A stretch of 64,000 nt of DNA from Plantactinospora soyae (GCF_014874095.1 NZ_JADBEB010000001.1:992001-1056000), one strand, 5' to 3'. Shown: positions 34,529 through 43,836, counted from the stretch's first letter. Notes: a model not told the origin generated them from the letters alone. Program-made: numbers and translations.

Positions 34529-35299
34529 TCAGTTGTTCAGCCCCACCGCGGACATCCGGATGGTGTGCGCGGCGGTGATCCGCTTGAACAGACCCTGCGC
34601 TCCGGCCTGATCGTCGAAACCGCTGGCGATCAGGGCGGTCAGCGTTCTCCGCTCACCGGCCATCCGACCGGCCTGGGACAATCCCTCCCCGACGAGTCGG
34701 CGGGCCCACATCGAGAGTCGGTTCGCGACCTTCGGGTCGGCCGCGATCGCCAGCCGGATCTCCTGGCCGGCGAACTCGTCGTACCGGGAGTCGTGCAGCA
34801 CGTCGAGCACGAGCTGCCGGTCGGGTTCGGCGAGGAAGGCCGCCATCTCCCGGACGAAGTCGTCCGCGATGCCCTCGCCGACGTACGCCTTGGTCAGCGC
34901 CTCCAGCCAGTCCTTGGGCTCGGTCGAGTCGTGGTACGACTGCAACGCCGGCACGAACGGGGACATCGCCTCGCCGGGCGCCACCCCGAGTTCGGTGAGC
35001 CGATCGGCGAGCCGCCGGTAGTTGGTGATCTCCACGGCCGCCATCTCGCTCAGTACGGCACGTCGAGCCAGGTCAGGCGCCAATCGGGCGTCTGCGGCCA
35101 TCCGGTCGAAGGCGACCAGTTCGCCGTACGCGACCAGGCCGAGCAGGTCGACGACGGCGGCCGAAGCCGTCGGATCGACGACATCGACACCGGGGACATC
35201 TGCGACAACGGCGACATCTTCGGCGACAACCGGTACAGCCGGAACAGCCGGCTCGGATGCGGCGGATGTGCTGGGGGTGGGGTCTGCGGGGGCGGACAC
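34529..35299 (-). CDS. Ferritin-like (MiaE-like) fold protein
   Basis: A 256-residue protein with an Ala/Val/Pro-rich N-terminal 45 residues and a ferritin-like four-helix bundle resembling the tRNA hydroxylase MiaE. Candidate diiron ligands are Glu in AYGELVAFDRM, Glu in LSEMAAVEITNY, and residues in DVLHDSRYDEFAGQEI. Actinobacterial members of this family are of unknown function and are not proven tRNA hydroxylases. The start is the GTG at 35299; its ribosome binding site is weak. Confidence 0.8.
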   Translation of the reverse strand: MSAPADPTPSTSAASEPAVPAVPVVAEDVAVVADVPGVDVVDPTASAAVVDLLGLVAYGELVAFDRMAADARLAPDLARRAVLSEMAAVEITNYRRLADRLTELGVAPGEAMSPFVPALQSYHDSTEPKDWLEALTKAYVGEGIADDFVREMAAFLAEPDRQLVLDVLHDSRYDEFAGQEIRLAIAADPKVANRLSMWARRLVGEGLSQAGRMAGERRTLTALIASGFDDQAGAQGLFKRITAAHTIRMSAVGLNN

Positions 35300-35695
35300 G
35301 CCCGCAGGTTACCGCCCGGCGCCCCCGGCCGGGCCCCTACCGCCAGGAGCCGGACGGATTCCGTACGCGGCGCCGCCGAGGCGGCGTACCGGACATCCGG
35401 GACGAGGCAGCAGCCGTCGACGGGGTGTAACGGACGTCACATCGAAATACCCCGGGCGGAGCCGTAGCTGACCGACCGGAGGCGACATTTACCCGGCTCA
35501 GGTAGCATGGATCAGTTGCCGCAGGCGGCAGAGATCCACGGGTCCTGTCGGTTCCCGCAAATTCTGCTCCGCGGCGCGCGTGCGGCCCGGTCTTTTCTCG
35601 GCGGTTTGAGCCGTCAACCGTGTGGCCCGCGCCATACCGACATCGCGCCCTTCGGACGAACGGGGCGCACCACGAGAGGGCACCCCCACAACCAC
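35300..35695. other. 396-bp gene-free divergent region before the DEAD-box gene
   Basis: No convincing gene lies here. It contains a GC-rich imperfect hairpin (35361-35392, ends CCGTACGC and GCGTACC), a possible -10 hexamer TAGCAT at 35503-35508 toward the helicase, and nearly 190 bases of potential 5' leader. Long leaders are common for cold-inducible RNA helicases, but I find no defined riboswitch or cold-shock box. Confidence 0.4.
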
Positions 35696-37390
35696 ATGAG
35701 CGATCACATCGAAGAAATCATGGCTGGTGAGGCGCTGGCCGCCGACGCACCGGTCCGCCCCGAGGCTCCCACGTTCGCGGAGCTCGGAGCGCGCGAGGAA
35801 ACCGTCGCCGCACTCGCTGCGGTCGGCATCACCCGGGCCTTCGCCATCCAGGAGTACGCGCTGCCGATCGGGCTGCGCGGCACCGACCTGATCGGCCAGG
35901 CACCCACCGGTACCGGAAAGACCCTGGGCTTCGGCGTACCGCTGCTGGACCGGGTCTTCGCGCCCGGCGAGGGCAGCGACGGCCTGCCCCAGGCACTTGT
36001 CGTCGTACCAACCCGTGAGCTGGGGTTGCAGGTCGCGAAGGATCTCGCCGCGGCCGGCAAGACCCGGAACGTACGGGTACTGCCGATCTACGGCGGTGTG
36101 GCGTACGAGCCGCAGGTCGACGCGCTCCGCAAGGGCGTCGAGATCCTGGTCGGTACGCCCGGCCGGTTGCTGGACCTGGCCAAGCAGAAGCACCTCCGAC
36201 TGGACCGGGTGCACGCACTCGTCCTCGACGAGGCGGACCGGATGCTCGACCTGGGCTTCCTCGACGACGTCGAGAAGATCCTGGCGATGTTGCCGGAGGA
36301 CCGGCAGACGATGCTCTTCTCGGCCACCATGCCGGATCCCATCGTCGCGCTCTCCCGCCGATTCCTCCGCCAGCCGGTGACGATCCACGCGGGGCACACC
36401 GCCGAGACCGGACCGTCCCCGCAGACCGAGCAGCTGGTCTACCGCACCCACTCGATGAACAAGATCGAGATCGTCGCCCGGATCATGCAGGCGCGGGGAC
36501 GTGGCCTGACCATGATCTTCACCCGTACCAAGCGGGCCGCCGACCGGGTCGCCGAGGACCTCGACTTCCGTGGGTTCGCGGTCGCGGCCGTACACGGTGA
36601 CCTGGGCCAGGGTGCCCGGGAGCGGGCGCTGCGCGCGTTCCGGGCCGGGAAGATCGACGTACTGGTCGCCACCGACGTGGCGGCACGCGGGCTCGACGTC
36701 ACCGGTGTCACCCACGTCATCAACTACGACTGTCCCGAGGACCAGGACACCTACACGCACCGGATCGGCCGTACCGGTCGGGCCGGCGCGACCGGTGTCG
36801 CGGTGACCTTCGTCGACTGGGACGACATGCCCCGTTGGCGGATCATCGACAAGACCCTCGGGCTGGAGATGCCGGAACCGCAGGAGACGTACCACACCTC
36901 GGCGCATCTCTACACCGACCTCGACATCCCGACCGACGTGGCCGGCACGCTGCCGTCCGCCGAGCGGACCCGGGCCGGGCTCTCCGCCGAGGTCGAGGAG
37001 GACCTCGGTGGCGGCCGGTCCAGGGGTACGACCGCTCGTCGCGGCCCGGGTCGCGGCGACGGTGCGGGACGTTCCCGTGACCGGCGTGGCAGCACCAGCC
37101 GCAGCACCAGCCCGGCCGAGCCGGTCGTCGGACCGGCGGCCGAGGTCACCGGCTCGGACGAGCCGCGACGGCGGCAGCGCCGACGGCGGCGGGCCGGCGA
37201 GGTCGTCGCCGAGACGGCTGGCACGCCGGAGACCGTGGAGGCCGGAGTCGGCCGCGCGGCCGAGACCGCCGAGGGCACGGCCGTCGGCACGCCGACGGTG
37301 GTCGACGGCGACGCCGCCGGCAAGCCGCGTCGGCGCCGACGGCGGCGGCGGGGCTCCGGTTCCGCCGGCGAGCAGTCGACCGACAGCTGA
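35696..37390 (+). CDS. DEAD-box ATP-dependent RNA helicase
   Basis: A 564-residue helicase. The conserved motifs are in order: Q motif region (FAIQEYALPIGL), I APTGTGKT, Ia PTRELGLQV, Ib GTPGRLLDL, II LDEADRML, III FSATMP, then in the second RecA fold ATDVAARGLDV and HRIGRTGRAGATG. From about residue 430 the tail is rich in Arg, Gly and Ser (RGTTARRGPGRGDGAGRSRD) and ends in poly-Arg clusters, a typical non-specific RNA-binding extension. The ATG at 35696 is chosen although the best purine-rich stretch (GAGAGGG) is distant. It likely remodels mRNA or rRNA, perhaps under cold stress. Confidence 0.93.
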   Translation: MSDHIEEIMAGEALAADAPVRPEAPTFAELGAREETVAALAAVGITRAFAIQEYALPIGLRGTDLIGQAPTGTGKTLGFGVPLLDRVFAPGEGSDGLPQALVVVPTRELGLQVAKDLAAAGKTRNVRVLPIYGGVAYEPQVDALRKGVEILVGTPGRLLDLAKQKHLRLDRVHALVLDEADRMLDLGFLDDVEKILAMLPEDRQTMLFSATMPDPIVALSRRFLRQPVTIHAGHTAETGPSPQTEQLVYRTHSMNKIEIVARIMQARGRGLTMIFTRTKRAADRVAEDLDFRGFAVAAVHGDLGQGARERALRAFRAGKIDVLVATDVAARGLDVTGVTHVINYDCPEDQDTYTHRIGRTGRAGATGVAVTFVDWDDMPRWRIIDKTLGLEMPEPQETYHTSAHLYTDLDIPTDVAGTLPSAERTRAGLSAEVEEDLGGGRSRGTTARRGPGRGDGAGRSRDRRGSTSRSTSPAEPVVGPAAEVTGSDEPRRRQRRRRRAGEVVAETAGTPETVEAGVGRAAETAEGTAVGTPTVVDGDAAGKPRRRRRRRRGSGSAGEQSTDS

Positions 37391-37526
37391 GTTCAACCCC
37401 GCCGAGTGCGGTGGTCGGGTTCCGACCCGGCCACCGGTACCCGCCGGGGCCGCCCCGGCAGCGGACACCTCGGCTGCCCGGGACGGCCGGGCGACCAGGC
37501 CGGGAACACCGGCGGAGAATGGAAAG

Positions 37527-38684
37527 ATGCCGCAACTTCTCGACGTGGCGCTCGCCGAAGTACGGGCGCTGCTGCTCGACCCCGGACTGACCCGCGCCGT
37601 CGCCGCCGGGCGACGACGCGGAGAACTTCCCACCGTGGTACGCGCCGAACTCCGCCCGGTGGCCCTCAAATCCGGCTCCCGGTTGCAGATCGTCACCGAT
37701 GACGGCGCACGGCCGTACACCCGGAACGTCGAGCCCGGTCCCGAGGCGCACGCCGCGGTGGACGCGCTGCTGGCCGAGCCGTTCGGCAACTGGCACGTCG
37801 AGACGGCGACGGCGACCCTGCAACTCCGGGTGACCAAGCGGGGCGAGGCACAGGTGCACCGCGCCGCCGCACAGCGCGGAACGGGTCCGGTCGGTTCGCA
37901 CGACCGCGCCAAGGAGCACCTCCTCGATCCCGGTGACCCGCTGTTCGGCGCGATCGGCGGCAGCGCCGCCAAACGACGCCAGGTCGACGCGTTCCTACGC
38001 GCCCTGGCGGCGACCCTGCCCGACGACCTGACCGGGCCGTTGCGGGTGGTCGACCTCGGCTGCGGCAACGCGTACCTGACCTTCGCGGCGTACCGCTACC
38101 TGGCCGGTCGGGGCATCGACGTCGAACTGGTCGGCGTGGACGTACGCGAGGACCAGCGCCAGCGCAACACCGCGCTCGCCCGCGAACTCGGCTGCGACGA
38201 CCAGGTCCGGTTCGTGGCCGGCACGATTCTGGACGCGGTGGTGGAACCGGCGCCCGATCTCGTACTGGCCCTGCACGCCTGCGACACCGCGACCGACGAG
38301 GCGCTGGCCCGGGCGGTGGGCTGGCGGGCCCGATGGGTGCTGGCCGCCCCGTGCTGCCACCACGACCTCGCCGCGCAACTGCGGACCAGTCCGGCCCCGG
38401 GGCCGTACGATCCGCTGGTCCGGCAGGGCATCCTGCGGGAACGCTTCGCCGACGTACTCACCGATGCGCTCCGGGCGGCGCTGCTGCGACTGCACGGCTA
38501 CCGGGTCGAGGTGGTCGAATTCGTCGACTCCCAGCACACCCCACGCAACCTGCTGCTCCGGGCCCGGCACACCGGAGCCGAACCGACCGACCAGCAACGG
38601 GACGAGTACCGCGCGCTGATCGGTGACTGGCAGCTCACTCCCCGGCTCCAGACCCTGCTCGACCGGCCGCCGCTGGCCGGATAG
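37527..38684 (+). CDS. SAM-dependent methyltransferase (Methyltransf_32 type)
   Basis: A 385-residue protein. The SAM-binding motif I is VVDLGCGNAYLTFAAY (about residue 175), then VELVGVDVRE, and the family motifs LALHACDTATDEALA and APCCHHDLAAQL. An N-terminal 130-residue region (LRLQ-type beta segments, GPVGSHDRAKEHLL) is seen in the actinobacterial members. The ATG at 37527 has GGAG upstream. It follows the helicase by 136 bases on the same strand; an RNA substrate is plausible but unproven. Confidence 0.85.
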   Translation: MPQLLDVALAEVRALLLDPGLTRAVAAGRRRGELPTVVRAELRPVALKSGSRLQIVTDDGARPYTRNVEPGPEAHAAVDALLAEPFGNWHVETATATLQLRVTKRGEAQVHRAAAQRGTGPVGSHDRAKEHLLDPGDPLFGAIGGSAAKRRQVDAFLRALAATLPDDLTGPLRVVDLGCGNAYLTFAAYRYLAGRGIDVELVGVDVREDQRQRNTALARELGCDDQVRFVAGTILDAVVEPAPDLVLALHACDTATDEALARAVGWRARWVLAAPCCHHDLAAQLRTSPAPGPYDPLVRQGILRERFADVLTDALRAALLRLHGYRVEVVEFVDSQHTPRNLLLRARHTGAEPTDQQRDEYRALIGDWQLTPRLQTLLDRPPLAG

Positions 38685-38877
38685 GCCCCGATCGGGAACT
38701 GGCTCCGGCGGCGTCGCCGGCTGCGGGACCGTTGCCGATATCGGCGTGATCAGCCGGTGACCGGATGCGATATCTGGCCGAGGGTACCGGTGGGTCGGTC
38801 GGTCAGTCGGATTTCCCCACCACCCTCGCGGACTAGTCTCAAAACGACCACCCGAGGTCTGGCGAAAGGGATCTCCG

Positions 38878-39306
38878 CTGAGCATCGGTGCTGCACAGGA
38901 CTCGCCGCAGGCAGCCTTCGCCCGCTTCGTACGGCGAGCCATCGACGACGCGAAGAGCGAGCACGGCTGGACGGTCAGCGACGTGGCCGCCCAGACCGGG
39001 GTCGGCCGCTCGACCGTCTTCCGCTGGCTCGCCGGCGACTGGCAGGACTATCCGGAGCTGGCCAAGGTACGCGGATTCTGTTCCGCCCTCGACGTGCCGG
39101 TCGGTGCGGCGTTCCGGGCGCTCGGGCTGCCCGACGGTGAACCGGCCAGCCTCGCCCGGAAGGACCGGGTCGATCCGCCGGTGGACGCCGACCTACGGGT
39201 GATCATGGCCCGGCTCACCGACCCCGCCGTGGCGCCCGAGGAGAAGAAGCTGATCCGCGACATGCTCCGCTACCTGGCCCATCGCCAGGTCCGGCGAGCC
39301 GGATAA
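38878..39306 (+). CDS. Helix-turn-helix protein with a CTG start
   Basis: A 142-residue regulator-like protein. Coding character and a coherent HTH begin well before any ATG, GTG or TTG: FVRRAIDDAKSEHGWTVSDV then AAQTGVGRSTVFRWLAGDW, and FCSALDVPVGAAFRALGL. The frame contains no standard start upstream of 38983, and starting there would cut off the first helices. CTG at 38878, with AAAGGG eight bases before it, is therefore the probable start. The C-terminal half ends in EEKKLIRDMLRYLAHRQ. Resembles XRE-like proteins of actinomycete development; target unknown. The stop lies within a 26-bp tandem repeat. Confidence 0.72.
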   Translation: MSIGAAQDSPQAAFARFVRRAIDDAKSEHGWTVSDVAAQTGVGRSTVFRWLAGDWQDYPELAKVRGFCSALDVPVGAAFRALGLPDGEPASLARKDRVDPPVDADLRVIMARLTDPAVAPEEKKLIRDMLRYLAHRQVRRAG

Positions 39307-39358
39307 GCCTGCTCCGTCGGCGAGCCGGATAAGCCCGCTCAGCCGGCGAGCCGGATAG
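39292..39358. repeat. 26-bp tandem repeat across the HTH gene stop
   Basis: Units start at 39292, 39318 and 39344 with the shared core CGGCGAGCCGGATA; the first two units agree over almost all 26 bases, the third is partial. The TAA stop at 39304-39306 lies in the first unit. The rest fills the gap to the convergent gene. Confidence 0.88.
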
Positions 39359-39373
39359 CACGGGTCACCCGGG

Positions 39374-40342
39374 TCAGGGGACGGTCAGGGTGAACTCGGC
39401 GGTGTGCACCGTTCCGGCCACCTGGAAGTCGAAGTACAGCCGATAGCGGCCGGGGCTCGGCGCGGCCAGCCAGAACTTCACCGCCCCGCCCGCCAGTTCG
39501 GTCTCCGGATGGACGTGGACGTAGCCCAGGTCACCCTCGCGCAGCGCCACCAGGTGCCCGTACGCGCCGAGGTAGGGCTCCAGGGCGGAAACAGGGTTGC
39601 CGCCGGAGAAGACCCGGAACAGCAGCGGCTGGGTGGCACCGACCTGCGGAGTGCCCTCGTAGGTGACGGTGAACCCGTCGACCGTGGCCTCCCGGGCCGC
39701 CGGAGGAAGCGGCTGCGGGGCGTACGCGCCGGTGGCCACCAGGTCGACGCCGAGGGTCACCGGCACCTGTCCCGCCGCGTCGTCGAGAACGGTGAAGTCG
39801 GCGTACGCCCGCCAGACGCCCGGAGTCGGCAGGGTGAGCGGCACGCTCCAGGTCCCGTCCGGTGCCATCGTCGGATGCAGATGCTGGTAGCCGGTGAGGT
39901 CCCGACGGACCACGATCATGTGCAGCGGCTTCTCGTGCACCACGGCGAACCCGGTGGCCACCCGCCGGTCCGCCCCGCGCACCTGGAACCGGAAGTCCTG
40001 TCCCCGACCGGCGGTCAGGGACGTACCCGTCGGCACCAGTGTGTACCCGGCGGCGCTCACCGCCAGGCCGCCCACGTCACCCGCGCTGGCACCACCGGGT
40101 CCGGGGCTGGCGGCGCCGGCCGGATGCTCGTGCGGCCCCATTCCCGGTGGGTGGCTGTGCCCGTCGTCGGTGCCGCTCGGCAGCGGGCCGGTGCCGGGTG
40201 TCGCCGCCGTTCCGGTGTCCAGCCGGCCGAGGCCGAAGCCGGCGAGCAGGGCCAGGACCAGGCCGCCCAGGGTGAGGGCGAGTCGGACGGTACCCCGGTC
40301 CGGTACGGCGGACACGGCCTCCGCTGGCTCCTCCTGGGTCAC
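39374..40342 (-). CDS. Membrane-anchored His-rich extracytoplasmic protein
   Basis: A 322-residue protein with one N-terminal helix (LALTLGGLVLALLAGFGLG), a His-rich stretch (DDGHSHPPGMGPHEHPAG) and two beta-sandwich-like halves, each with a histidine-dense motif: EKPLHMIVVRRDLTGYQHLHP and LGAYGHLVALREGDLGYVHVHPE. Proteins with such motifs often lie with copper or heavy-metal homeostasis genes, so metal binding is likely. No metal gene is adjacent. The start is a GTG at 40342 with a weak ribosome binding site. Function otherwise unknown. Confidence 0.72.
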   Translation of the reverse strand: MTQEEPAEAVSAVPDRGTVRLALTLGGLVLALLAGFGLGRLDTGTAATPGTGPLPSGTDDGHSHPPGMGPHEHPAGAASPGPGGASAGDVGGLAVSAAGYTLVPTGTSLTAGRGQDFRFQVRGADRRVATGFAVVHEKPLHMIVVRRDLTGYQHLHPTMAPDGTWSVPLTLPTPGVWRAYADFTVLDDAAGQVPVTLGVDLVATGAYAPQPLPPAAREATVDGFTVTYEGTPQVGATQPLLFRVFSGGNPVSALEPYLGAYGHLVALREGDLGYVHVHPETELAGGAVKFWLAAPSPGRYRLYFDFQVAGTVHTAEFTLTVP

Positions 40343-40487
40343 GCCGGGCAGGTTACCCCCTGGTCAGGTACGGCCGCATTTCCGGTCACCGACCGTGCCC
40401 AACCGACGGTTCCGATTACGGTACGCAACCGGACAGATTCCCTCGGCAGGGCGTGGCCTGGATCGGGCCCCGATCGTTGAAAGGGTC

Positions 40488-41456
40488 GTGCCGACCACCG
40501 CATGGCCACGTCGCGCCACCGCCCTCGCCGCCGGGATGACCGTGGCGTTGGCCCTCACCCCGACCCCGGGCCGGGGAGCACCGGTCGCCGATCCGATCGA
40601 GCAGCAGCTCAGCGTGATGGCGGAGCAGTTGGAAATCGTGATCGAGCAGTACAACGACCTGCGCGAAGAGCTTCGGGAGACCAGGGCGAGCAGCGCGGCG
40701 ATCCACGCCGAGATGGGGCCGCTGGAGCGCTCGATCGAGGCGCATCGGACCGAGGTCAGCCTGTTGGCGGCGCACGCCTACCGGACCGGCGACGCCCGTT
40801 CGCTGGGCGTCGTGGGTACGCTGCTCAGCGCCGCGACACCGGACAACCTGGTGGACCCGCTGATCCTGCTGGACCGGCTCAGTCGGACGCAGCACCGCGT
40901 CATCACCCGGTTGACCGAGTCCCACGCACGGCTGGCCGCGGCCCGGCGTACCGCCGAGGCGCTGGCCGCCCGGCAGCGTGGCCAGGAGCGGCAGCTCGCC
41001 GCCCGCAAGCTCGCGATCGAGACCGACCTGGCCCGGCTCTCCCACCTGCCCGACCCCTCGGCGGGTATGCCGGTCGAGGCCGCACCCCGGCTGCCCGACC
41101 CGGTTCCCGGAGCCGCCGGAAAGGCGGTGCGGTTCGCGTACGCCCAGCTCGGCAAGGGGTACCGGTGGGGCGGGTCCGGCCCCGACGGGTACGACTGCTC
41201 CGGCCTGACCTCGGCCGCCTGGGCCGCTGCCGGCGTACGGCTGCCGCACAACGCCGCCCGGCAGTGGAGAGTCGTCACCCAGGTCAGCCGGGCCGCGCGG
41301 CAGGCTGGCGATCTGGTCTTCTACTACCGCGACCTGCACCACGTGGCGATCTACATCGGCGGGGGCAAGATCATCCACGCTCCCCGTACCGGCACCCGGA
41401 TCCGGATCGACCGGGTCGACTACCAGCCGATCCGCGGCTACGGCCGACCCGGCTGA
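40488..41456 (+). CDS. NlpC/P60 peptidoglycan hydrolase
   Basis: A 322-residue secreted cell-wall endopeptidase of the RipA type. A signal sequence (ALAAGMTVALALTP) leads to a coiled-coil region of 150 residues (QLSVMAEQLEIVIEQYNDLR, then HRVITRLTESHARLAAARRT). The catalytic NlpC/P60 domain occupies residues 208-322, with Cys237 (GYDCSGLTSAAW), His285 (HHVAIYIGGGKIIH) and His297. The GTG at 40488 is in frame; AAAGGG lies close to it. The coiled coil probably restrains the domain until activation, as in RipA relatives. Confidence 0.9.
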   Translation: MPTTAWPRRATALAAGMTVALALTPTPGRGAPVADPIEQQLSVMAEQLEIVIEQYNDLREELRETRASSAAIHAEMGPLERSIEAHRTEVSLLAAHAYRTGDARSLGVVGTLLSAATPDNLVDPLILLDRLSRTQHRVITRLTESHARLAAARRTAEALAARQRGQERQLAARKLAIETDLARLSHLPDPSAGMPVEAAPRLPDPVPGAAGKAVRFAYAQLGKGYRWGGSGPDGYDCSGLTSAAWAAAGVRLPHNAARQWRVVTQVSRAARQAGDLVFYYRDLHHVAIYIGGGKIIHAPRTGTRIRIDRVDYQPIRGYGRPG

Positions 41457-41475
41457 CCCGGGCAACCACGGCCAG

Positions 41476-43707
41476 TCAGCCCGCCACCGCGAGCGCCAAC
41501 GGCAGTACGCCCGGTGCGCCCGCCTGACGCAGCAGCCGGGCGACCATCGTCATCGTCCAGCCCGAGTCGACCAGATCGTCGACCAGCAGCACCGGACCGG
41601 TCAGCCCGGCGAGGGTCTCCGCCAGCGACTCCGGCACCTCGAAGGCGCCGTGCAGTGCGCGTACCCGCTGGGCGCTGTTGCCGCGCGGACCCGGGCCGGC
41701 CGACTCCCCGGTCCGGGCCGGCACCTCGCCGAGCAACGGCAGCCGGCCGACCTCGGCGATCCGTTCGGCGAGCCCACCCACCAGCCGGGCCCGGCGGCGC
41801 GAGCCGACGGCGACCACCCCGACCGGTCGGGCCGGCCAGGGATCGTCGCCGTGCGCCCAGGCCTTCAGCACCTCGATCACGGCCCCCGCCACGTCGTCCG
41901 GCAGGGCCGCGTCCGAGGCGTCCGGGCCGGTCAGGGCGCGCAGCCGGCCACCCCAACCGAGATCGGACAGCCGTCCGACGGCCCGCCCCGGGTACGCCTG
42001 CTCGCCGGGGCCGATCTTGCCGCGCAGCGGTACGCCGACCGCCTCCAGCCCGGTCGGCCAAAGCTTCTTCGGGGTGACCTCCACGCCGGGGCGGCCGAGG
42101 AACGCCTGCGCCGCCGCGAGTGCCGGCGCCGACACCTCGGACCCGAACCGGGGCTCGGCGCAACGGTCACAGCGCCCGCAGGCGGTGGCCGCCGGATCGT
42201 CCAGGCAGCGGCGGAGGAACTCCATCCGGCAGCCGTCCGTCGCGGCGTACTCCCGCATGGCCTGCTGCTCGGTGGTACGCGCCTGCGCCACCCGGTGCAA
42301 CCGGGCCGCGTCGTACTGCCACGGCTCGCCCGTGGCCAGCCACCCGCCCCGGACCCGGCGTACCGCGCCGTCGACGTCGAGCACCTTGAGCATCAGCTCC
42401 AGCCGGGCCCGGCGCAGGTCGACGATGGGTTCGAGGGCCTGGGTGGAGAGCGGACGGTCCGGCCGCAGGGCGCCGAGCACCGCCCGCACCTGCTCCTCCG
42501 GTGGAAAGGCCAGCGAGGCGAAGTACCGCCAGATCGCCTGGTCCTCCTGGCCGGGCAGCAGCAGCACCTCGGCCTCGCCGACGGCCCGGCCGGCCCGCCC
42601 GACCTGCTGGTAGTAGGCGATCGGCGACGGCGGGGCGCCCAGGTGCACCACGAACCCGAGGTCAGGCTTGTCGAACCCCATGCCCAGCGCCGAGGTCGCC
42701 ACCAGGGCCTTCAGCTTGTTGTCCAGCAGATCCTGCTCGGCCGCGCGGCGGTCCGCGTCGTCGACCTGACCGGTGTACGACGCGACCGGGTACCCCCGCC
42801 CGCGCAGGAACTCGGCGGTCTCGGCGGCTGCCGCGACGGTCAGGGTGTAGATGATCCCGGATCCGGGGAGCCGGTCGAGGTGGTCGGCGAGCCAGCCGAG
42901 CCGGTACGCCGGACTCGGCAGTTCGAGTACGGCCAGCCGCAGCGACTCCCGGTCCAGTGGCCCACGCAGCACCAGCGCGTCGCCGAGTTGCTCCGCCACG
43001 TCGTCGGTGACCCGGCTGTTGGCGGTGGCGGTCGTGGCCAGCACCGGCGTGCCGGCCGGCAACCCGGCCAGGAAGGTGCGCAGCCGGCGGTAGTCCGGCC
43101 GGAAGTCGTGCCCCCAGTCGGAGACGCAGTGCGCCTCGTCCACCACCAGCAGCCCGGTGGTGGCCGCCAGCCGGGGCAGCACCCCGTCCCGGAAGTCGGG
43201 GTTGTTGAGCCGCTCGGGACTGATCAGCAGTACGTCGACGGCCCCGGTCCCGATCTCCGTGGCGATCTCGTCCCACTCGTCCGAGTTCGCGGAGTTGATG
43301 GTGCGGGCCCGAATGCCGGCCCGGGCGGCCGCCTCGACCTGGTTGCGCATCAGCGCGAGCAGCGGCGAGACGATCACCGTCGGACCGGCGACCGTGGCCC
43401 GCTCTGTGACGCCGCTCCCCGCCTCCCGCAGCAGCGCGGTCGCGACGAAGTAGACCGCCGACTTTCCCCAGCCCGTGCGCTGTACGCAGAGCACCCGGCG
43501 CTGGTCGACCACCAGCGCCTCGATCGCCCGCCACTGGTCCTCCCGGAGCCGGGCGTGCTCGCCGGCCAGCCGGCGCAGCACCGCCTCGGCCCGCTCCCGC
43601 ACCAGCGCCCGATCCCCGTCCGCCATCCGGTCCCCGCCTCCGCCCAGGCCTACGCCTTGATCGTCATCCGTCGCCCGGCCGGCGCTGATCGTCGGGTCGT
43701 CGTCCAC
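41476..43707 (-). CDS. RecQ-family DNA helicase fused to a phosphoribosyltransferase-like domain
   Basis: A 743-residue protein. The RecQ helicase part has motif I QRTGWGKSA (Lys near 82), SPLLALMRNQ, VVDEAHCVSDWGHDFRPDYR, ATTATAN, and QVGRAGRA with ALGMGFDKPD. A zinc-type cluster follows (Cys in CRMEFLRRC and ACGRCDRC). The C-terminal 150 residues end in a PRPP-type loop, VLLVDDLVDSGWTM, characteristic of type I phosphoribosyltransferases. There is no HRDC domain. The GTG at 43707 is the longest start; an ATG at 43626 with GGGGACCGG before it is also possible. Probably acts in DNA repair; the role of the fused domain is unknown. Confidence 0.9.
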   Translation of the reverse strand: MDDDPTISAGRATDDDQGVGLGGGGDRMADGDRALVRERAEAVLRRLAGEHARLREDQWRAIEALVVDQRRVLCVQRTGWGKSAVYFVATALLREAGSGVTERATVAGPTVIVSPLLALMRNQVEAAARAGIRARTINSANSDEWDEIATEIGTGAVDVLLISPERLNNPDFRDGVLPRLAATTGLLVVDEAHCVSDWGHDFRPDYRRLRTFLAGLPAGTPVLATTATANSRVTDDVAEQLGDALVLRGPLDRESLRLAVLELPSPAYRLGWLADHLDRLPGSGIIYTLTVAAAAETAEFLRGRGYPVASYTGQVDDADRRAAEQDLLDNKLKALVATSALGMGFDKPDLGFVVHLGAPPSPIAYYQQVGRAGRAVGEAEVLLLPGQEDQAIWRYFASLAFPPEEQVRAVLGALRPDRPLSTQALEPIVDLRRARLELMLKVLDVDGAVRRVRGGWLATGEPWQYDAARLHRVAQARTTEQQAMREYAATDGCRMEFLRRCLDDPAATACGRCDRCAEPRFGSEVSAPALAAAQAFLGRPGVEVTPKKLWPTGLEAVGVPLRGKIGPGEQAYPGRAVGRLSDLGWGGRLRALTGPDASDAALPDDVAGAVIEVLKAWAHGDDPWPARPVGVVAVGSRRRARLVGGLAERIAEVGRLPLLGEVPARTGESAGPGPRGNSAQRVRALHGAFEVPESLAETLAGLTGPVLLVDDLVDSGWTMTMVARLLRQAGAPGVLPLALAVAG

Positions 43708-43800
43708 CCGGCATTTCTACCAGCGACCACCGACCTGGCGGAGCGTACGGCGCGGCGGCGACGCCGGCCCGGCGTGGCGGCGGTCACCGGCGCCGGTCGG

Positions 43801-43836
43801 GTCGCCGGCCGGGTCGCCGGTCAGGTCGCCGGTCGG
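43801..43836 (+). repeat. 12-bp tandem repeat upstream of the receptor-like gene
   Basis: GTCGCCGGCCGG, GTCGCCGGTCAG and GTCGCCGGTCGG follow one another in the 220-bp divergent region between RecQ and the gene at 43928; a related partial unit precedes them. No other element is clear in the region apart from GGAGGT before the ATG. Confidence 0.75.

Noticed and set aside
34205-34610. Overlapping plus-strand frame at 34230-34610
   Set aside because: It overlaps DUF3107 out of frame and the 3' end of the ferritin-like gene antisense.
35498-38068. An 856-residue minus-strand open frame
   Set aside because: Antisense to the DEAD-box helicase and methyltransferase; no domain recognisable.
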